Below, piece by piece: positions 44,601-55,556 of a stretch of DNA of 64,000 bases. The position numbers and the translations under genes were made by a program. The first letter of the stretch is position 1. Each line of letters begins with the position of its first letter. Under the pieces are notes generated by a model. The model did not search any database, had not been told where the DNA came from, and saw only the letters and a program-made list of their open reading frames with translations. The DNA comes from Undaria pinnatifida (lineage: Eukaryota > Sar > Phaeophyceae > Laminariales > Alariaceae): contig JABAKD010000009.1 of NCBI GenBank assembly GCA_012845835.1, forward strand, positions 8,645,413 to 8,709,412, read 5' to 3'.

Positions 44601-47600
44601 CGGTTATTAAGTCGGCGACAGTAAATGAACGATCTCGAAGACATATGTCTTGTTCGTTATATATCACTACCCACTGAGCTACTCAGTCACGCGATGACTT
44701 GAGTAGCTCAGTGAGTAGTGCTATACAATAACCAACGGGGGAATATGAAGACTGCTCTGTACATGTCGTGGGTCCTGATTACAGTACGTATGGTCCTCTG
44801 TCACAACTGCCCTAACAGAATTTCCTATAGCACGCCCAGCTGCGCTAAAACGTACTCGTAGTCGACCCTTTGGGAACCTCAGAGACGAGAAATGCCGGAA
44901 CCAAAACTGGCGAACAGGATTTATGTGAGGGGGGGGTTGGTTGTAGTTACTTCATTTTGCGAAAGAGGGATGCGACACTAACTGTTTTCAGATAGATATA
45001 CCTATTATTTTGATGTTAGAGCGAAGCACAGAAACCCTGCCTGGACTTCTGCTTCCCAAAAGTGTATCCTCTACTACTACTCCTACTATACATCGCATTA
45101 ATACTGTTATTTTTTCTGACACACCGAACGTGTTCACCGCACGCGTCTGTGCCCGCGTGACTCGCGCCCGATGTATGATACATACCAGGTACATATTTAC
45201 GACTGCTAATTTTCTCTCGTTTCTACAAATAGATTGGGGGGGTGGAATCGAATGAATTCGTTTTTTTTTAAGGCATTATTTATGTTTGGTGGTACCATAG
45301 AGGGACACGATACATAGGGGGCGGGGTTGGAATTTAATCATTTCATACGTATTTCAAGACATCAATTATTTGTGTGGGTCTAGAGGGAAACGATATATTT
45401 ACGCGTAGACCTTTCGCTTGTACCTGAGCGGTGTTGACCGTCTCTTGATCACTGTCCGGGAGGGCGATTTTTCCCTGCCACGGCGACGGAAAGTCAAAGT
45501 CGGACGCGTGCTTGAACGGGGCAGCGCTGCTGGAGCTCCCGGGAAAAAACGGGCTCGGTTCATCTGCAGTCAAGCGCTCATCGCCACCTATAATACACAC
45601 ACGAAAAAAAAGTTGCAGAATGCACGGAGGGATTTCACGTGCGAGTGTATTATACATTACAGGAAGTCGTGGTCCCGCTTTAGTGCGGTACCCTTTAATG
45701 CTGGGGTCCAACTTAATGCGGTCAAAATCGGTTGTCACGGCCTCGTCGTAGAGAGTACTCCAATGCCAAATGATAGTGCGGGATCCCACTGTTCTGCAGG
45801 TTGTGGTCGTCAGGGGACATCCGGGGTACATCCCCGGGAATGAAGATTCACGTAAAAATAATGGGAAACCGGGGGATGTCCCCTTTCCACCAGAGGTCAT
45901 CTGGCTGAAGCACTGCACTACTGAGGGACCACACGACTCTAATCGTATGTGTACGAGTCGGCCGACAATAGCGTATGATCGAGACTAGCACCAACAAGCC
46001 AAAACAGAATACTACAATTTTGTGTCTACGAAACTACTGTTTGCACTTACTGTGCTTGTACTGCTGTATGTGCAAGGTGATTGCTTGGCACCACAACCTG
46101 CGCATTGTGTTGTTACCACGGACTAGAGCATGACCACGACAACAGCAACACGCGATCATTCAAGTTTTTCAACCACACTAAGCAACTTCGCGATTGTCTT
46201 ACGATAGCCACTGATGGTACATTTTACCTGGCAGCTATGATAAATATGTACCAAGCATGATTCTTCAATACAATACGAGTACAGTCCTATCAATAAAAGC
46301 ACGAAGGTATCCCACATATCGTACCCGAACTGTCCCAGAAACGGCTGCGAGTACTCCCGGCTTGAGGGGTCTGCTGCAGCGCTCCGTCGGCGCCCATTCG
46401 CAGCGCACGCGGGCGAGTGATATCGTTGTACCTGTGACACACACAAAGCGCGCAGAGAACGATCTCAACCGAGCTTGAGGAAACGCTACTTACTGAACCT
46501 ACCAGGTAGCACCAATTTGAAGTACACATTCCCTCCTATTGTTCTGCGCCGACACAGCGAGCAGAATCGTAGCTTCTCGATGTGTATATGATGGCCTGTC
46601 CAGATCGCACAATAAACAAAATGCAGGAACAATTAGTTATAAAATGCAGGAACAAGACTCCCACCTGTTTTGTGGGCATTCATTCTGAACATAAATCGCC
46701 CAGGCATGAATGAAACTTAAGGCCTACGTAGGACGCACAAACAAGCTACTCGTTCTCGTATGTACGCTCTTCTTGCATGTCATAGTATACATACCTTGGG
46801 CTGGGTGCACGCTATTACTTAGGGACCGATGTCCGTGTGGGCCAGGTCGCATAGACAATACAGGAAACAAATCCCCAAATTGTGGGCATTCCTTCCGGAC
46901 ATGACATGATTTTTGGAACATGAAAATCTCAGACCCTACGTACGAGGGTACACAAACAAGCTACTCGTATAAATACGTTTGGGCGTCGTTGTTGCTGTTG
47001 TTCTGACATTAACACGCATAATCAACTCCGTGGTCACAGAGGACAGGCTCCATTTACTCTACGTACCATGGTACCAGGTACGTTCTGGCCTGGCTCGGGC
47101 TGGGTGCATGCTTTTGGAGAACCGTTGTCGGGATGGGCTAGGTCGCATCAACAGCGCAAGAACAATTGCCAACTGATGTAGGCATGTTCATTCCTCCCAG
47201 ACCGACGTCTTCCGACACTCAAACCTCGACCCTCTGTATATAGTCTACGAAGATAGCCTACACGAAGAAGCTACGGACGCTCTGACATAGGCTATGTCGT
47301 ACCTCGGGGGCTGGGTGCAGCAGGCTTTTTGAGGCACTCCCGACGTCTCACACGCGCTTGGCCTCGTTGCGTGTACAGCACGCAGGAACGATTCCCAACT
47401 CCTGTGACACCTTTACTCCGGACATGAATTATCCGAACATGACACTCTAGGACCCTCGGATGCACAAACAAGCTACTCGCACCAACTCTCTGACATACCG
47501 TAGCTCGGGCTGGGTGCGGCCTTGTGAGGGACCGGCGTGGTAGGCACTCGCGACGTCTGGCAAGCGCGTGGCTTCACAGCACTCAGGAACAAATTCCCAA

Positions 47601-48875
47601 CTGCTGTTGGGCATTGATTCCGGGCATAAACTGTATCCGGACATGAAATCTCGAGCCCTAGGGATGCAGAAACAAGCTACGATATCGTACACTCTTATCT
47701 CGTACGTACGCTCTGGCATATCGTTTCTCGGGCGGACTGTGTGCGGCCTTTTGAGGATGCTGGTGTCGTGGCACGCCCGACGTCTCACAATCGCACGCCT
47801 TCATGACGCACAGCACGCAGGAACGATTCCAGCATTCCATTCCGGACATGAAGTATCCGGACGCAAAATCTCTCGAGCATAGGGTGCACAAACAAGCTAC
47901 TCGTAGTGCCCACGCTCTGACATATCATACCTCGGGCTGGGTGCGGCCTTCTGAGGTCTCGGTGTCGTAGGCACCCCCGACATCTCACACGCGCTCGGCT
48001 TCATGACGAACGCAGCAGCACCAGCACGAGCAGGTAGCTATGCGCTAGCTATACAGCCCTGGTCTGTACGTATCGAGAGTACGTTGCACTCGCTCGCGAT
48101 GATTTTGTGATTTGGAGATCGTTTGTTCTTGGGTTCCGCGGTCCGTCCGTTGCGCACAGCACGACGACGCGACGACACGACGAACTCGAAGCGATGTTAA
48201 TCCCGCCGCGTTTTTCTTCCGACAGAAATATCTCGCCGCGTTTTTTTTTTTTGTTATTCAGTCTATCATCAAAGCTGTCAGAGGAGACGGCACTTTCATT
48301 TTCAGTCCTTGACACAGACGGCAATTTTCGAATGATGCACCTTGACTGACGCCAACCTACTATTAACAGTTTTAGTGTGTATAACCCTTGATTTTACACC
48401 CTTCGCCGCTGTATGTTTTTCGTTGATTGGCTGTCCCCTTATGACATCTATTAATATGATAGATAGATGCTTTTTCTTTTTTTTTCCGATTTTGTCCATG
48501 GTAGACCTACATGCTGTCCAGCCGACGACGCCTGTTGTTGCAAAAACCTTATTATGAAATCGGCGGCGTTTTGTCAACGAATTTTCCTCTGTATGCTGCT
48601 GCTGCTATGGTGCTGTGGTATGTACAACAGGGGGTAAGATAGGCCCACTGGATGTGGCAGCTTCAGTATGTTGTATGTAGCTCTGAAGATGCGTGCAGAG
48701 CTGTTACGAGTTGTTGTTGTTTTGGCGATCTAGTCTACGCTCTGTTTTTTTCATTGGGAGTAGGTAGGTGAAAAAACTCGGTCGTTCGACGCTCGGAGGC
48801 TTCTCGTTGTCTAGGCTCACGAGTAAGCATGCTCCGCGATTCGGACATGCGCTCGCCATTGTAAAAATAAGCCAT
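34995..48875 (-). CDS. CH domain + SAM domain protein (7-exon gene)
   Basis: Exons: 48875-48821, 45587-45424, 42451-42287, 41518-41439, 41135-40343, 39697-39606, 35073-34995. All junctions are GT-AG, phases agree, 475 codons plus stop. Residues about 55-165 form a calponin-homology domain (actin- or microtubule-binding fold): AWIAQILGD, SDDLLANGRVLCQVANAI, NMRSFLYACQKFGVP, LFDVDD, GLCLHVLSRV. A Ser/Thr/Pro-rich disordered linker of about 230 residues follows (exon 5). The C-terminus is a SAM domain (EKLSSWLANLNLGSFAQELA, LRYVEEKDLSDIGM and IRKLLQ), a protein-interaction module. A cytoskeletal adaptor role is inferred. The start exon (MAYFYNGERMSE) is supported by phase only. Confidence 0.78.
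35655..38300. repeat. Duplicated about 0.8-1.0-kb unit in the CH-SAM last intron
   Basis: 35655-36480 and 37303-38300 share, in the same order, 'gttggtgcacctcttac', 'ggtcatagggtttccac', 'gtgtaaaacggtgtatgtgg', 'acgctgtgctcgagggtgt' and 'gaacccaaggccaaacccc'. No long frame is conserved, so it looks like a repeat rather than a gene. A family C element (36655-36928) and a minisatellite lie between the copies. Confidence 0.6.
36923..37201. repeat. 31-bp minisatellite, nine copies
   Basis: Unit 'cataccttatcactattaat' plus 'atcacaaacag', nine head-to-tail copies with few differences. It starts where the family C element ends. Confidence 0.85.
38300..39600. other. CH-SAM intron 6, remaining part
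   Basis: Contains further pieces of the 35655/37303 repeat vocabulary (about 38320-39200) and A/T-rich filler. No exon supported. Confidence 0.3.
39606..39697 (-). CDS. CH-SAM gene exon 6, first half of SAM domain
   Basis: Acceptor 'cgctacctccgag', donor TTAAG|gtaacg. KLSSWLANLNLGSFAQELAN is the SAM opening (xxxWLxxLxLxxYxxxF). Confidence 0.78.
40277..40309. repeat. (AAC)n microsatellite
   Basis: About ten AAC units, just downstream of the exon 5 donor on the CH-SAM strand (GTT repeats in the intron). Confidence 0.85.
40343..41135 (-). CDS. CH-SAM gene exon 5, end of CH domain and linker
   Basis: Acceptor 'cttcttccgtgcggcag', donor GGCCAG|gtcacg, 264 codons. DPARIGLCLHVLSRV completes the CH fold (DPxxVxxCLxxLSR). 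The rest is Ser/Asn/Gly/Pro-rich with a short ordered island near VNYNWADTTIWDNVFE. An (AAC)n run just past the donor is intronic. Confidence 0.78.
41439..41518 (-). CDS. CH-SAM gene exon 4, middle of CH domain
   Basis: Acceptor after 'tttccgaggcag', donor GACCG|gtgagt. VSNMRSFLYACQKFGVPAGA then LFDVDD matches the CH core ENIxxFLxACxxxGVPxxxLFxxxDL. Confidence 0.85.
41605..41690. repeat. (AAC)n microsatellite, about 27 units
   Basis: Uninterrupted run of ACA/CAA/AAC triplets in the CH-SAM intron between exons 3 and 4. Confidence 0.9.
42287..42451 (-). CDS. CH-SAM gene exon 3, first half of CH domain
   Basis: Acceptor 'ctgtgcgcatcag', donor AGCAAT|gtcagt, 55 codons. WIAQILGD, FSDDLLANGRVLCQVANAI and GAVEVI match the CH pattern WIxxxLG...FxDDLxDGxxLCxLxNxIxPGxVxxI. 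Confidence 0.85.
42710..43085 (+). repeat. Interspersed repeat family A, copy 2
   Basis: Shares 'ccatctatgatggccttgac', 'gtttcatgtcgaat' and 'ggagggcactccattaca' with 23920-24270 and, inverted, with 63485-63910. Non-coding; a short piece is also at about 41894-41920. Confidence 0.65.
43600..44450. other. Possible exons of unknown strand
   Basis: On +, 43740-43945 reads VYVKAVEKVLNDSVFLDENF and later NPSDSGLEGGRDK; 44070-44200 reads ILGVCAKFSNDSGLEVEK. The two ends look alike (SDSGLEGG, NDSGLEVE), suggesting a local duplication. On -, 44249-44446 reads VPGAVCTEVSVERILKLEIQ before a gtgagt. No family could be fixed. Confidence 0.25.
44655..44740. repeat. Fold-back (perfect-arm hairpin) element
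   Basis: Arms 'cactacccactgagctact' and 'agtagctcagtgagtagtg' are near-perfect inverted repeats around 'cagtcacgcgatgactt'. Related copies lie at 54700-54835 and in part at 10865-11000. Element ends read ATATA and TATAC. Confidence 0.6.
45424..45587 (-). CDS. CH-SAM gene exon 2
   Basis: Acceptor 'cgtgtgtgtattatag', donor GCTCAG|gtacaa. GDERLTADEPSPFFPGSSSS is disordered, then SDQETVNTAQ, which joins AWIAQIL in exon 3 as the first helix of the CH domain. Confidence 0.72.
46620..48010. repeat. Tandem array, about 210-220-bp unit, about six copies
   Basis: 'acaaacaagctactcg' recurs at about 46741, 46961, 47262, 47471, 47672 and 47889, each followed by 'gctctgacatatc', 'cgggctgggtgcggcc', 'cacgcaggaacgattcccaa' and 'cggacatgaa'. 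It fills much of CH-SAM intron 1. Copies differ by substitutions and small indels. Confidence 0.65.
48821..48875 (-). CDS. CH-SAM gene exon 1 (predicted start)
   Basis: ATG, 18 codons (MAYFYNGERMSESRSMLT), donor ACTC|gtgagc in phase 1, fitting exon 2. The frame is open further upstream to another ATG at about 48962, which could be the start instead. Confidence 0.5.
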
Positions 48876-48899
48876 TGTTTGTAGTGGCCAGTCAGTCTG

Positions 48900-49785
48900 T
48901 TTCCGCTCGCCCGAACCCTTCGCATGATATCTGTAACGCCGACCACGCCTAGTTTTTGACATCCTCCCTGTTGTTTGCTATAGACTAGACTAGACTATAT
49001 ACCTACCTGCTTTATCGTCGGCATAGACTAGTAGTCTAGTCTAGTCTAATCAATTCAAAATTCGAGCAAACCGGACGGCTCTTTCTTGCTTTCGCCGACG
49101 AGCACAGCTGTCATAACGGTCGTAGTGGGCACGCCGAAACGACGTATAATAATAGTTCACATCGTCAGGGCTAACATCAGGGCGACTTAACTTCTTACTA
49201 CTGTCGTCAAGGATATAATACAGTGGGTGGACGAGATAAATCTTATTTTATTGTCTTGTTTGCAGTATTCTATCGAACAAGATCGTTCAAAAACGCTGTT
49301 TGCTGTATATAAATGGGAGTGTATTTCCATTTTTTTTTGCAAGAGAAGAATGTGAAAATCAATCGTCTCCCACAAAAGAAGCCAGAGCCTCACATACATA
49401 CATGTCACCACATTTCTTGCAAGAAAAAAAAAGAACTCTGCTTGGCACACAGTCGACCACTTCTTCACTATTCCATCATCGCCGGGACGTCAATCATCCT
49501 CATAATATCTTCGCACGATCTAATGTTAAATGTGACCTCTCTCTACGAGTACTAAACATACAGGAACATACATACAGCAACAACCAAGACCAAGATTGGC
49601 TGACTATAGTAAAATAAGTGGAATGTTGTTTCTTGAATCTCACTATAGCGTCGCCAAAGCCTATCATTGGAAACTCCTACCATAATCAACCATCGTCATA
49701 CCCGTATGTATCGTATCCAAGTACACAATCAACAACTAAATATTACATGGATTTTTGCGCACATATATTATAGAAATTAAAATAC
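48900..49785. other. Intergenic between the CH-SAM start and the LINE
   Basis: AT-richer than its surroundings; contains 'ctagactagactat' repeats at about 48980-49050. Nothing coding was recognised. It should include the CH-SAM promoter. Confidence 0.3.
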
Positions 49786-49789
49786 ACTC

Positions 49790-50880
49790 CAGCTGTGAGA
49801 TCGAATATAGCAGGAGAGCAAGGTGGCAATCAATTGCAGACGTGTTGCCTGCACACGACGCCGAAACTATCAGCTCCAGCAAAGCGCAGCATAGACTGGG
49901 CAAACTGGTAAACCGAGTACGTTATGAGAGGTACGTCTCTTCGCTGGACCAGCTCCCCGAGACGAGGCCCCAGCAAGACACAATCGAATCTCAAGGCGAG
50001 AAGGAGACACGAGACTTGGCCAGGGCCCGGCAACGGAGTCAATCGGGATCAGGGGCTGCCGCCTTCCTAAGGGCGATACCTGTAGACTCAGCTAGAACCA
50101 TCCTTGCATCAGAGTTCGTGACTGCGGGGAAGAGATTTCTGGGGATAGAGGAATTCCTCGCGGTGGGATGCCCATGCTGCGGTGAAGCGGACGTTAATAC
50201 GCGGCATGCGCGATTGTGTCACCGAGCGGGCGCGCAAGTGAACCAGCACCAACCCCTCGTGCACGCGCTCTCCCGCACCCTTAAGAGCATGTCCGTCCGC
50301 CACCAGGTGGAAAGCGGAGCCCCGTTCCACGCAGGCAGGGATTTGCGAATGGACATCGTGATTGAGGCAGGTGGACTAAGAGATGCTACGGCACAGGAGT
50401 ATCGCGACAAGTCGATACTCCTCGACGTGACGTATGCGGACCCACAAGCAGGGGTCCACATGCGGGCAGGAAGCGCGGATCGAAACGGATCAGCGGCTTC
50501 CACTTCCGAGGCGTGCAAGCGCAACCACTGCGCTCGTCCGGGACAGGTGTCCTTCGACGAACGCAGCTACAAACTCGCCTCCCTCGGGGTGGAAAGCTTT
50601 GGGCGCCTCGCGACCTGATATATCAGGTGGCGGCAAGCATCGTTGGAGGAACGGACGCATCGTCCCTAGCGCGGAAAGACGTGTGCAAGGAGCGACTATT
50701 CCAAATCATTTCTGTGACCACTCAGGTCGCAATTTCGCGCAGAGTTCATCGATATAGACTATCTCTGAGGGATCGTCAGGCCGCGAGGGGAAGGGAGGAA
50801 GAATCGGGAGGACTACGGCCACTGGCCTGGGGTGGCAATTTTGATGAGGATTAAGGTAGACTCCCAGCTATAACATACCA
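49790..50880 (+). mobile_element. 5'-truncated LINE with restriction-like endonuclease (RLE) end
   Basis: A frame from about 49790 to 50618 carries a CCHC-like zinc knuckle (CPCCGEADVNTRHARLC) and an RLE-type nuclease core (RMDIVI, then ILLDVTYADP), as at the C-terminus of R2-like non-LTR retrotransposons. The conserved tail (IVGGTDASSLARKD, VAISRRVHRYRLSLRDRQAA, PLAWG) continues in another frame to 50854, so one frameshift lies near 50610. The reverse transcriptase is missing, there is no clear poly(A), and no target duplication was seen. The RLE clade is inferred from motif layout. Confidence 0.7.
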
Positions 50881-52000
50881 GGTATATATAGGGTAAGGAA
50901 ATAGTAGATAAAAGGAGAAGATGTGGGGAAAGAAAATGGGCAAATGGTTGTCGGAAGATACCACTGCATTATGGTGCGATCATTCGACTTCATATTAGGT
51001 GCTACTGCTGCTTTAAGGAAGGATGTTCGATTTATATCGGAAAGGCATCTACGCTACATTGTCGGAGGGCAAAAATAATAATAATAATATTTCGTCGAAA
51101 CTCATCTTTGCAAGCTGTGTGTGATACTCCGATCGCGCGTATTACGGGTTGTGTGTCCTCATTAAGGATATAAGTCGGCGACTCCCCTTGCAACTACAGT
51201 GTAGCTATCAGGGTCAACAGGGTGATGTTAGGCAGTCTGTTCGCGGAAACTATAAAACCCGTTTCTGAGGGGGACAAAATCTGACAGCTGTGGAAGGAAA
51301 TGCATCAGTTTATCAAGTGAGTCCTGTAAATCGAATAACCGATGAGGGGAGGGGGGAGTTTTGAAGGACGTGGGGGCCTGATTTAAATCAAAAGGGGGGC
51401 GGGAGGGGGGAAGGGGGGGGGGAGGACGGGTGGGGCAGCCCAATTTGTGCGTGGAAACTATAAATCTTTCTTATGGGGGAGGGTGGGGGATGTGGCGGGA
51501 GGGGGGGGAGGGCTTTAGGTCGCATAGATGTAGGGGTTTGCTATACGCGTGGTGCTACGTCTAGGCGATGGTGCGGGTGGTGGAGAAGGAGGGGGTGTTG
51601 GGGGCGGGGGGGGGGGGAATTGCAGCAGCGGCATGGACGCCCTCTAAAAAGATAATGAGGCGATATCCAGGGCGTGGAAGTGTTTACTACTCTGGCGGAT
51701 TTCGATATTAGGTGGGGCGTTTGAGCAAGAGAGAGCGAGGGGAAAAAAACATGTATATCGTAGTTGCTGATTGCTGTGTGTGGTCCTCCGTAATACTCAT
51801 CCTCCCCCGCCCCTGTGTGCAAGCAATGTCTGCCTGGTTGATGAAAGCCCGACGTCCTGCGTCCCCGCATAGTAGGGATGCGAGGTTCTATGGTGGTACG
51901 ACTACGGCGTATGAAAATACGTGGAAGTGTGGTGAGCTAAAGCTTTATTTCTCCCCATCCGCCGGAGGATAAAAAAAGAAAGAAAGAAAAAGACTACGGC
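50881..52000. other. G-rich and simple-sequence intergenic DNA
   Basis: G runs at 51345-51450 and 51475-51620, polypurine tracts, and a short family B piece at about 51800-51920. No gene seen. Confidence 0.35.
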
Positions 52001-52334
52001 CAGATGCACAAACCATGTAGATACCACCCCTCGTCCTCCCCGCCCCTCCTTCCTCCCTCCCTGCCCTCTCCCTCCACGAGTAATGCTTGCCCCCCTCTCC
52101 CCTCCTCCCCCGATCCATGCTGCGCTAGAGTTGCACCATTCCTTTTTGAAGCCCTCCTAAGCTTAATCGAGCAGAGCTTAAAATCCCCCCGCCGAAAACC
52201 CCGATTTTATTGAGGGAAAAGAAGAATGCTTATTATACCCGATGAACAACCCCCATGTGGCCTAGGTACACACCGAAAAAATCGTGCAAAAACGAACGAA
52301 ATTCTAACCATTTTTTCGGAGGGGGTTAAGGAGC

Positions 52335-52895
52335 GACCAAGGCTACGTTATTATTTGTGCTATACCCCTACCTTAACTACCGGGTTTGATCCACTCGCAC
52401 GAGCGACTTTGCACCTCACACGGACGATAAGAATACTTTTTCAGGAGATTTCCTTGGGCCACAGCGTGGCTTTCACCGTTACATTTTGCGGATGTCCTTC
52501 ATATATCGAAAGTTATATACCAACAGCACGAAAGCTTTTAGGCCGCAACGAAACAGGGGAGTCACTCGAGCGAGCGATCCCCGAGCCTCTCTGAAAAAAA
52601 TGCCCCCAAAAATGTATCCCCCCACCGTAGCCGGTAACTCGTTGGCGCTGTCGTCCATCAGCAAGAAAGTAGGCACAAGGTGCCGAAGTCCGTCTTACGA
52701 GCGGTTCTTGGAAGGATGCAGTTTCACCCTCCATGCGACTCGCTGAACACCTCACGGCGCTTCGCGTTTGGTGCTGCAAGTAATGTCTTGCCTGGTTGGT
52801 GAAAACCCGACGTGCTCCGTCCCGGCATAGTAGTAGGGATGCGAGGGTCTATGGTCATACGACTACGGTCATGCACAAACTGCGTACACCGCCCC
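52335..52895. repeat. Family F copy 2 followed by family B copy
   Basis: 52335-52640: 'gaccaaggctacg' to 'caccgtagccggt' with the internal 'gatccactcgcacgagcgac' hallmark of family F. 52625-52895: 3' half of family B, from 'tcgttggcgctgtcgtccat' to its C-rich tail. Confidence 0.55.
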
Positions 52896-53634
52896 CCCCC
52901 AGACAATCCACCCCACCGCAGCCTGGTCAAAGCGCCCCGTCATTCAGTAACCGTTTCAGACATTTTTTTTTTTTTTTCGTACCACGTGTCAACATCCGAC
53001 AAAACACGATCGATCATACATGAATTACATAACAAGCTGAGGTGGCCGCGGGGGAGACAGTAAGAACAAGCAACGTTCGGCACGGTCCTGCGTAAGTTTA
53101 CAATAAAAGTCAGCCGTTCACTTAATTATTTGTATACGATCACCAGTATTTTTATTCCTTTTTCAGTTAAGCGCACTGCTGTGTGAAGGACTGGCATTTT
53201 GCACGTCTTCGGCCATATCACAATGCATGGCCCCTGCTTTGACTTCGTATCGGTGTTTGGCAATCCCTTCACGATACCTCGCGGCTAGTACGACTTGTCA
53301 CCGAAATGTTAACTATGCCCAAGGTTCTGGCATAGATTCAGAGGCATTTAATGGCCGATGCGGGTTATGCCAGCGTAATACGCACCAAGACTACGGTAGA
53401 GGCAAGACCCGGACGACGGTAGAGGGTCTGTTTTCGGTTGCTTTTGTTTTTAGTGTGGCTCGGGGCCACCTCGCGCGTGTGACCCGTGCACCTGTTCCTT
53501 TTTGCGATATCTTACGCTTTTTTCGTGCCACTTGAACTAGATGCACCATGAATTCGCAAAAGGAACAATTATAAAAAGTAAGCTTACGCTGCGCCAAGAA
53601 AAAATCGCCTCTTAAGTTAAGGTGTACAGAGTCA

Positions 53635-54505
53635 CTCGTGCGAGCGGTGAAAACCCGGTATCGAGAACGGGGTATTAACATCCTCCCTACCGTAGCCTTG
53701 GCAAAGACCAAGGGTACGGTAGGGAGGATGCTATGGTACGCCCCCGTTCTCGCTACAGCAGTGCTGGGTACTAGGCAAAGACCAAGGCTACGATAGGGAG
53801 GATGCTATGGTACGCCCCCGTTCTCGCTACAGCGGTACTGGGTACTGGGCAAAGACCAAGGCTACGACAGGGAGGATGCTATGGTACGCCCCCGTTCTCG
53901 CTACAGCGGTACTGGGTACTGGGCAAAGACCAAGGCTACGATAGGGAGGATGCTATGATACGCCCCCGTTCTGGCTACAGCGGTACTGGGTTAGAGCCAC
54001 TCGCACGAGTGACTCAGCGCCTCACGGACAAAACTTCTTTTTTACTCGTAGGCGTTTTTTTCGTAGATTTTACCTTTCCGTTGAGGATTGATCGATCTCG
54101 ACGCGTGCAGCGATGGAGAGGTGCACCGCTTTTTTTTCTCAACACTACCCCTCAATTTGGGATCTTAAGAAGACCTCTCCCGAAAGCTGATTTTGGAGAA
54201 AAAAAACAATACTGCTAGAACCCGGATGAAATAAATCCCATGACCGAGGCATAGAACGAGAATCATGGAAAAAAAAATGGCATATTTCCGGCGATTTTGG
54301 GACTTATTTCCGTCATTTATAATCCATTTCAAAACGAAAAGAGGTAGCTCTAAGGTAGCACGTGCGTCTTTCGTCAAAAAAAAAACACCAGGAAGACGTA
54401 AGACCGCGAAGGAACAGAGTGGTTACTCGCGCGTGTGACCCCGAGCCACTGCTGCAAGAAAAGGCCCCAAAACAACATAACACCCCTACCGTACCCTTGG
54501 TCGGT
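53635..54505. repeat. Family F element with 75-bp tandem repeats and a nested family C MITE
   Basis: Starts as an inverted repeat around 53700 ('catcctccctaccgtagcc' and 'ggtacggtagggaggatg'). Four near-identical 75-bp units then run to about 53995 ('ggcaaagaccaaggctacg'). The F hallmark 'gagccactcgcacgagtgac' follows, then the C element at 54102-54366, then the F distal part ending 'ccctaccgtacccttgg'. Confidence 0.6.
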
Positions 54506-54699
54506 GCCTGGCGAAGGGAGGAGTAATATGTGGAGGTCCAGCAGTAAGCTGGTTTTCTAGGGCGCCTAAAAAGGTGTTACACTTTTTACCACGGAGGCCA
54601 AGTACGTGGCCATGTCTGAATGTGGTGCCAAGGAGGCTCTTCCTGTGAGGCCCGCACGTGTCGCTGTGGCGGTGTTGGCAATATGGCACAACCCGCCGA

Positions 54700-54835
54700 A
54701 CTACCGAGTCACAGCTACCGAGTCATGTGACTCGATAGCTCAGTGAGTAGTGCCATATAACCAACAAATACTGAGCTACTTAAGTCACGCGACTGAGCAG
54801 CTCAGCGGGTATAGTGTTACATAACCAGCAGCAAG
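54700..54835. repeat. Fold-back elements with 'agctcagtgagtag' arms
   Basis: Two adjacent hairpins: 'agctaccgagtcatgtgact' with 'cgatagctcag', then 'tgagctacttaagtcacgcg' with 'actgagcagctcagcggg'. Same family as 44655-44740. Confidence 0.5.
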
Positions 54836-55556
54836 CAGGCGGCTTGTTTCGTCTGTAGTATGCGCGCTGGAAACCTTTTGGGGGGACAAGTTCACTTGAA
54901 GTTAGTATAGGGAGGGGTTTAGGAGCCCTAAAGGGGTTAAGGCCATTAGATTTGCCTCAGAAGGCAAACATAGAGCTCAAGCCCAATAGGTTACGAGCCT
55001 CAGCAAAAAAAAACGGCGCACGTCTACCGTATAGCATGTATAGGCGACCAGTGTCTATATCACCTAAAAACGTGTGCAAGGTCATGCACTATATACAGAC
55101 CAATAGCTATTATTGCCACAGCAGTTGGGTGGCAGGTCTTGCGCTAGCGTGCTTGCACCGATATACTCCGGAGTATAAGAGAACACCATGCCTTCTTTTT
55201 ACATCAATCAAATGTTTTGTCCAGACCGCCGTCGAAAACCGCCCTCTCCCCCAGGTCTTGGGCACCCATGCATATCTCCTCTTGCGTCGCCAGCGTTTTC
55301 GAATCCGTTGACCGTCTCGAGGAAGGATGTTTATTTACCCGTCTTAACCCTTGTAGAGCTGCAGTATACGCTACGTACATTGTCTAAGGACAATTAACTT
55401 GGAGTCAGTACAGGAGGAGTTTCGCAGCAGTACAAGGGGTGCTCGTACATATTAACCGTTTTGCTCGTACTGCCGTATTTTTTCTCTAACCGATGAACTT
55501 CAAGCGTGTTTTTTATCCCAAAAAAACATGGGTGCAGTTTCTACGACGGATTACAA

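Noticed and set aside
45640-45920. Possible upstream exon of the CH-SAM gene (TLYDEAVTTDFDRIKLDP)
   Set aside because: On + the segment reads 'agtgcggtaccctttaatgc' and 'aacttaatgcggtcaaaat', phrases I recall from an abundant DNA-transposon-like repeat of brown algae. Its splice donors are also weak.
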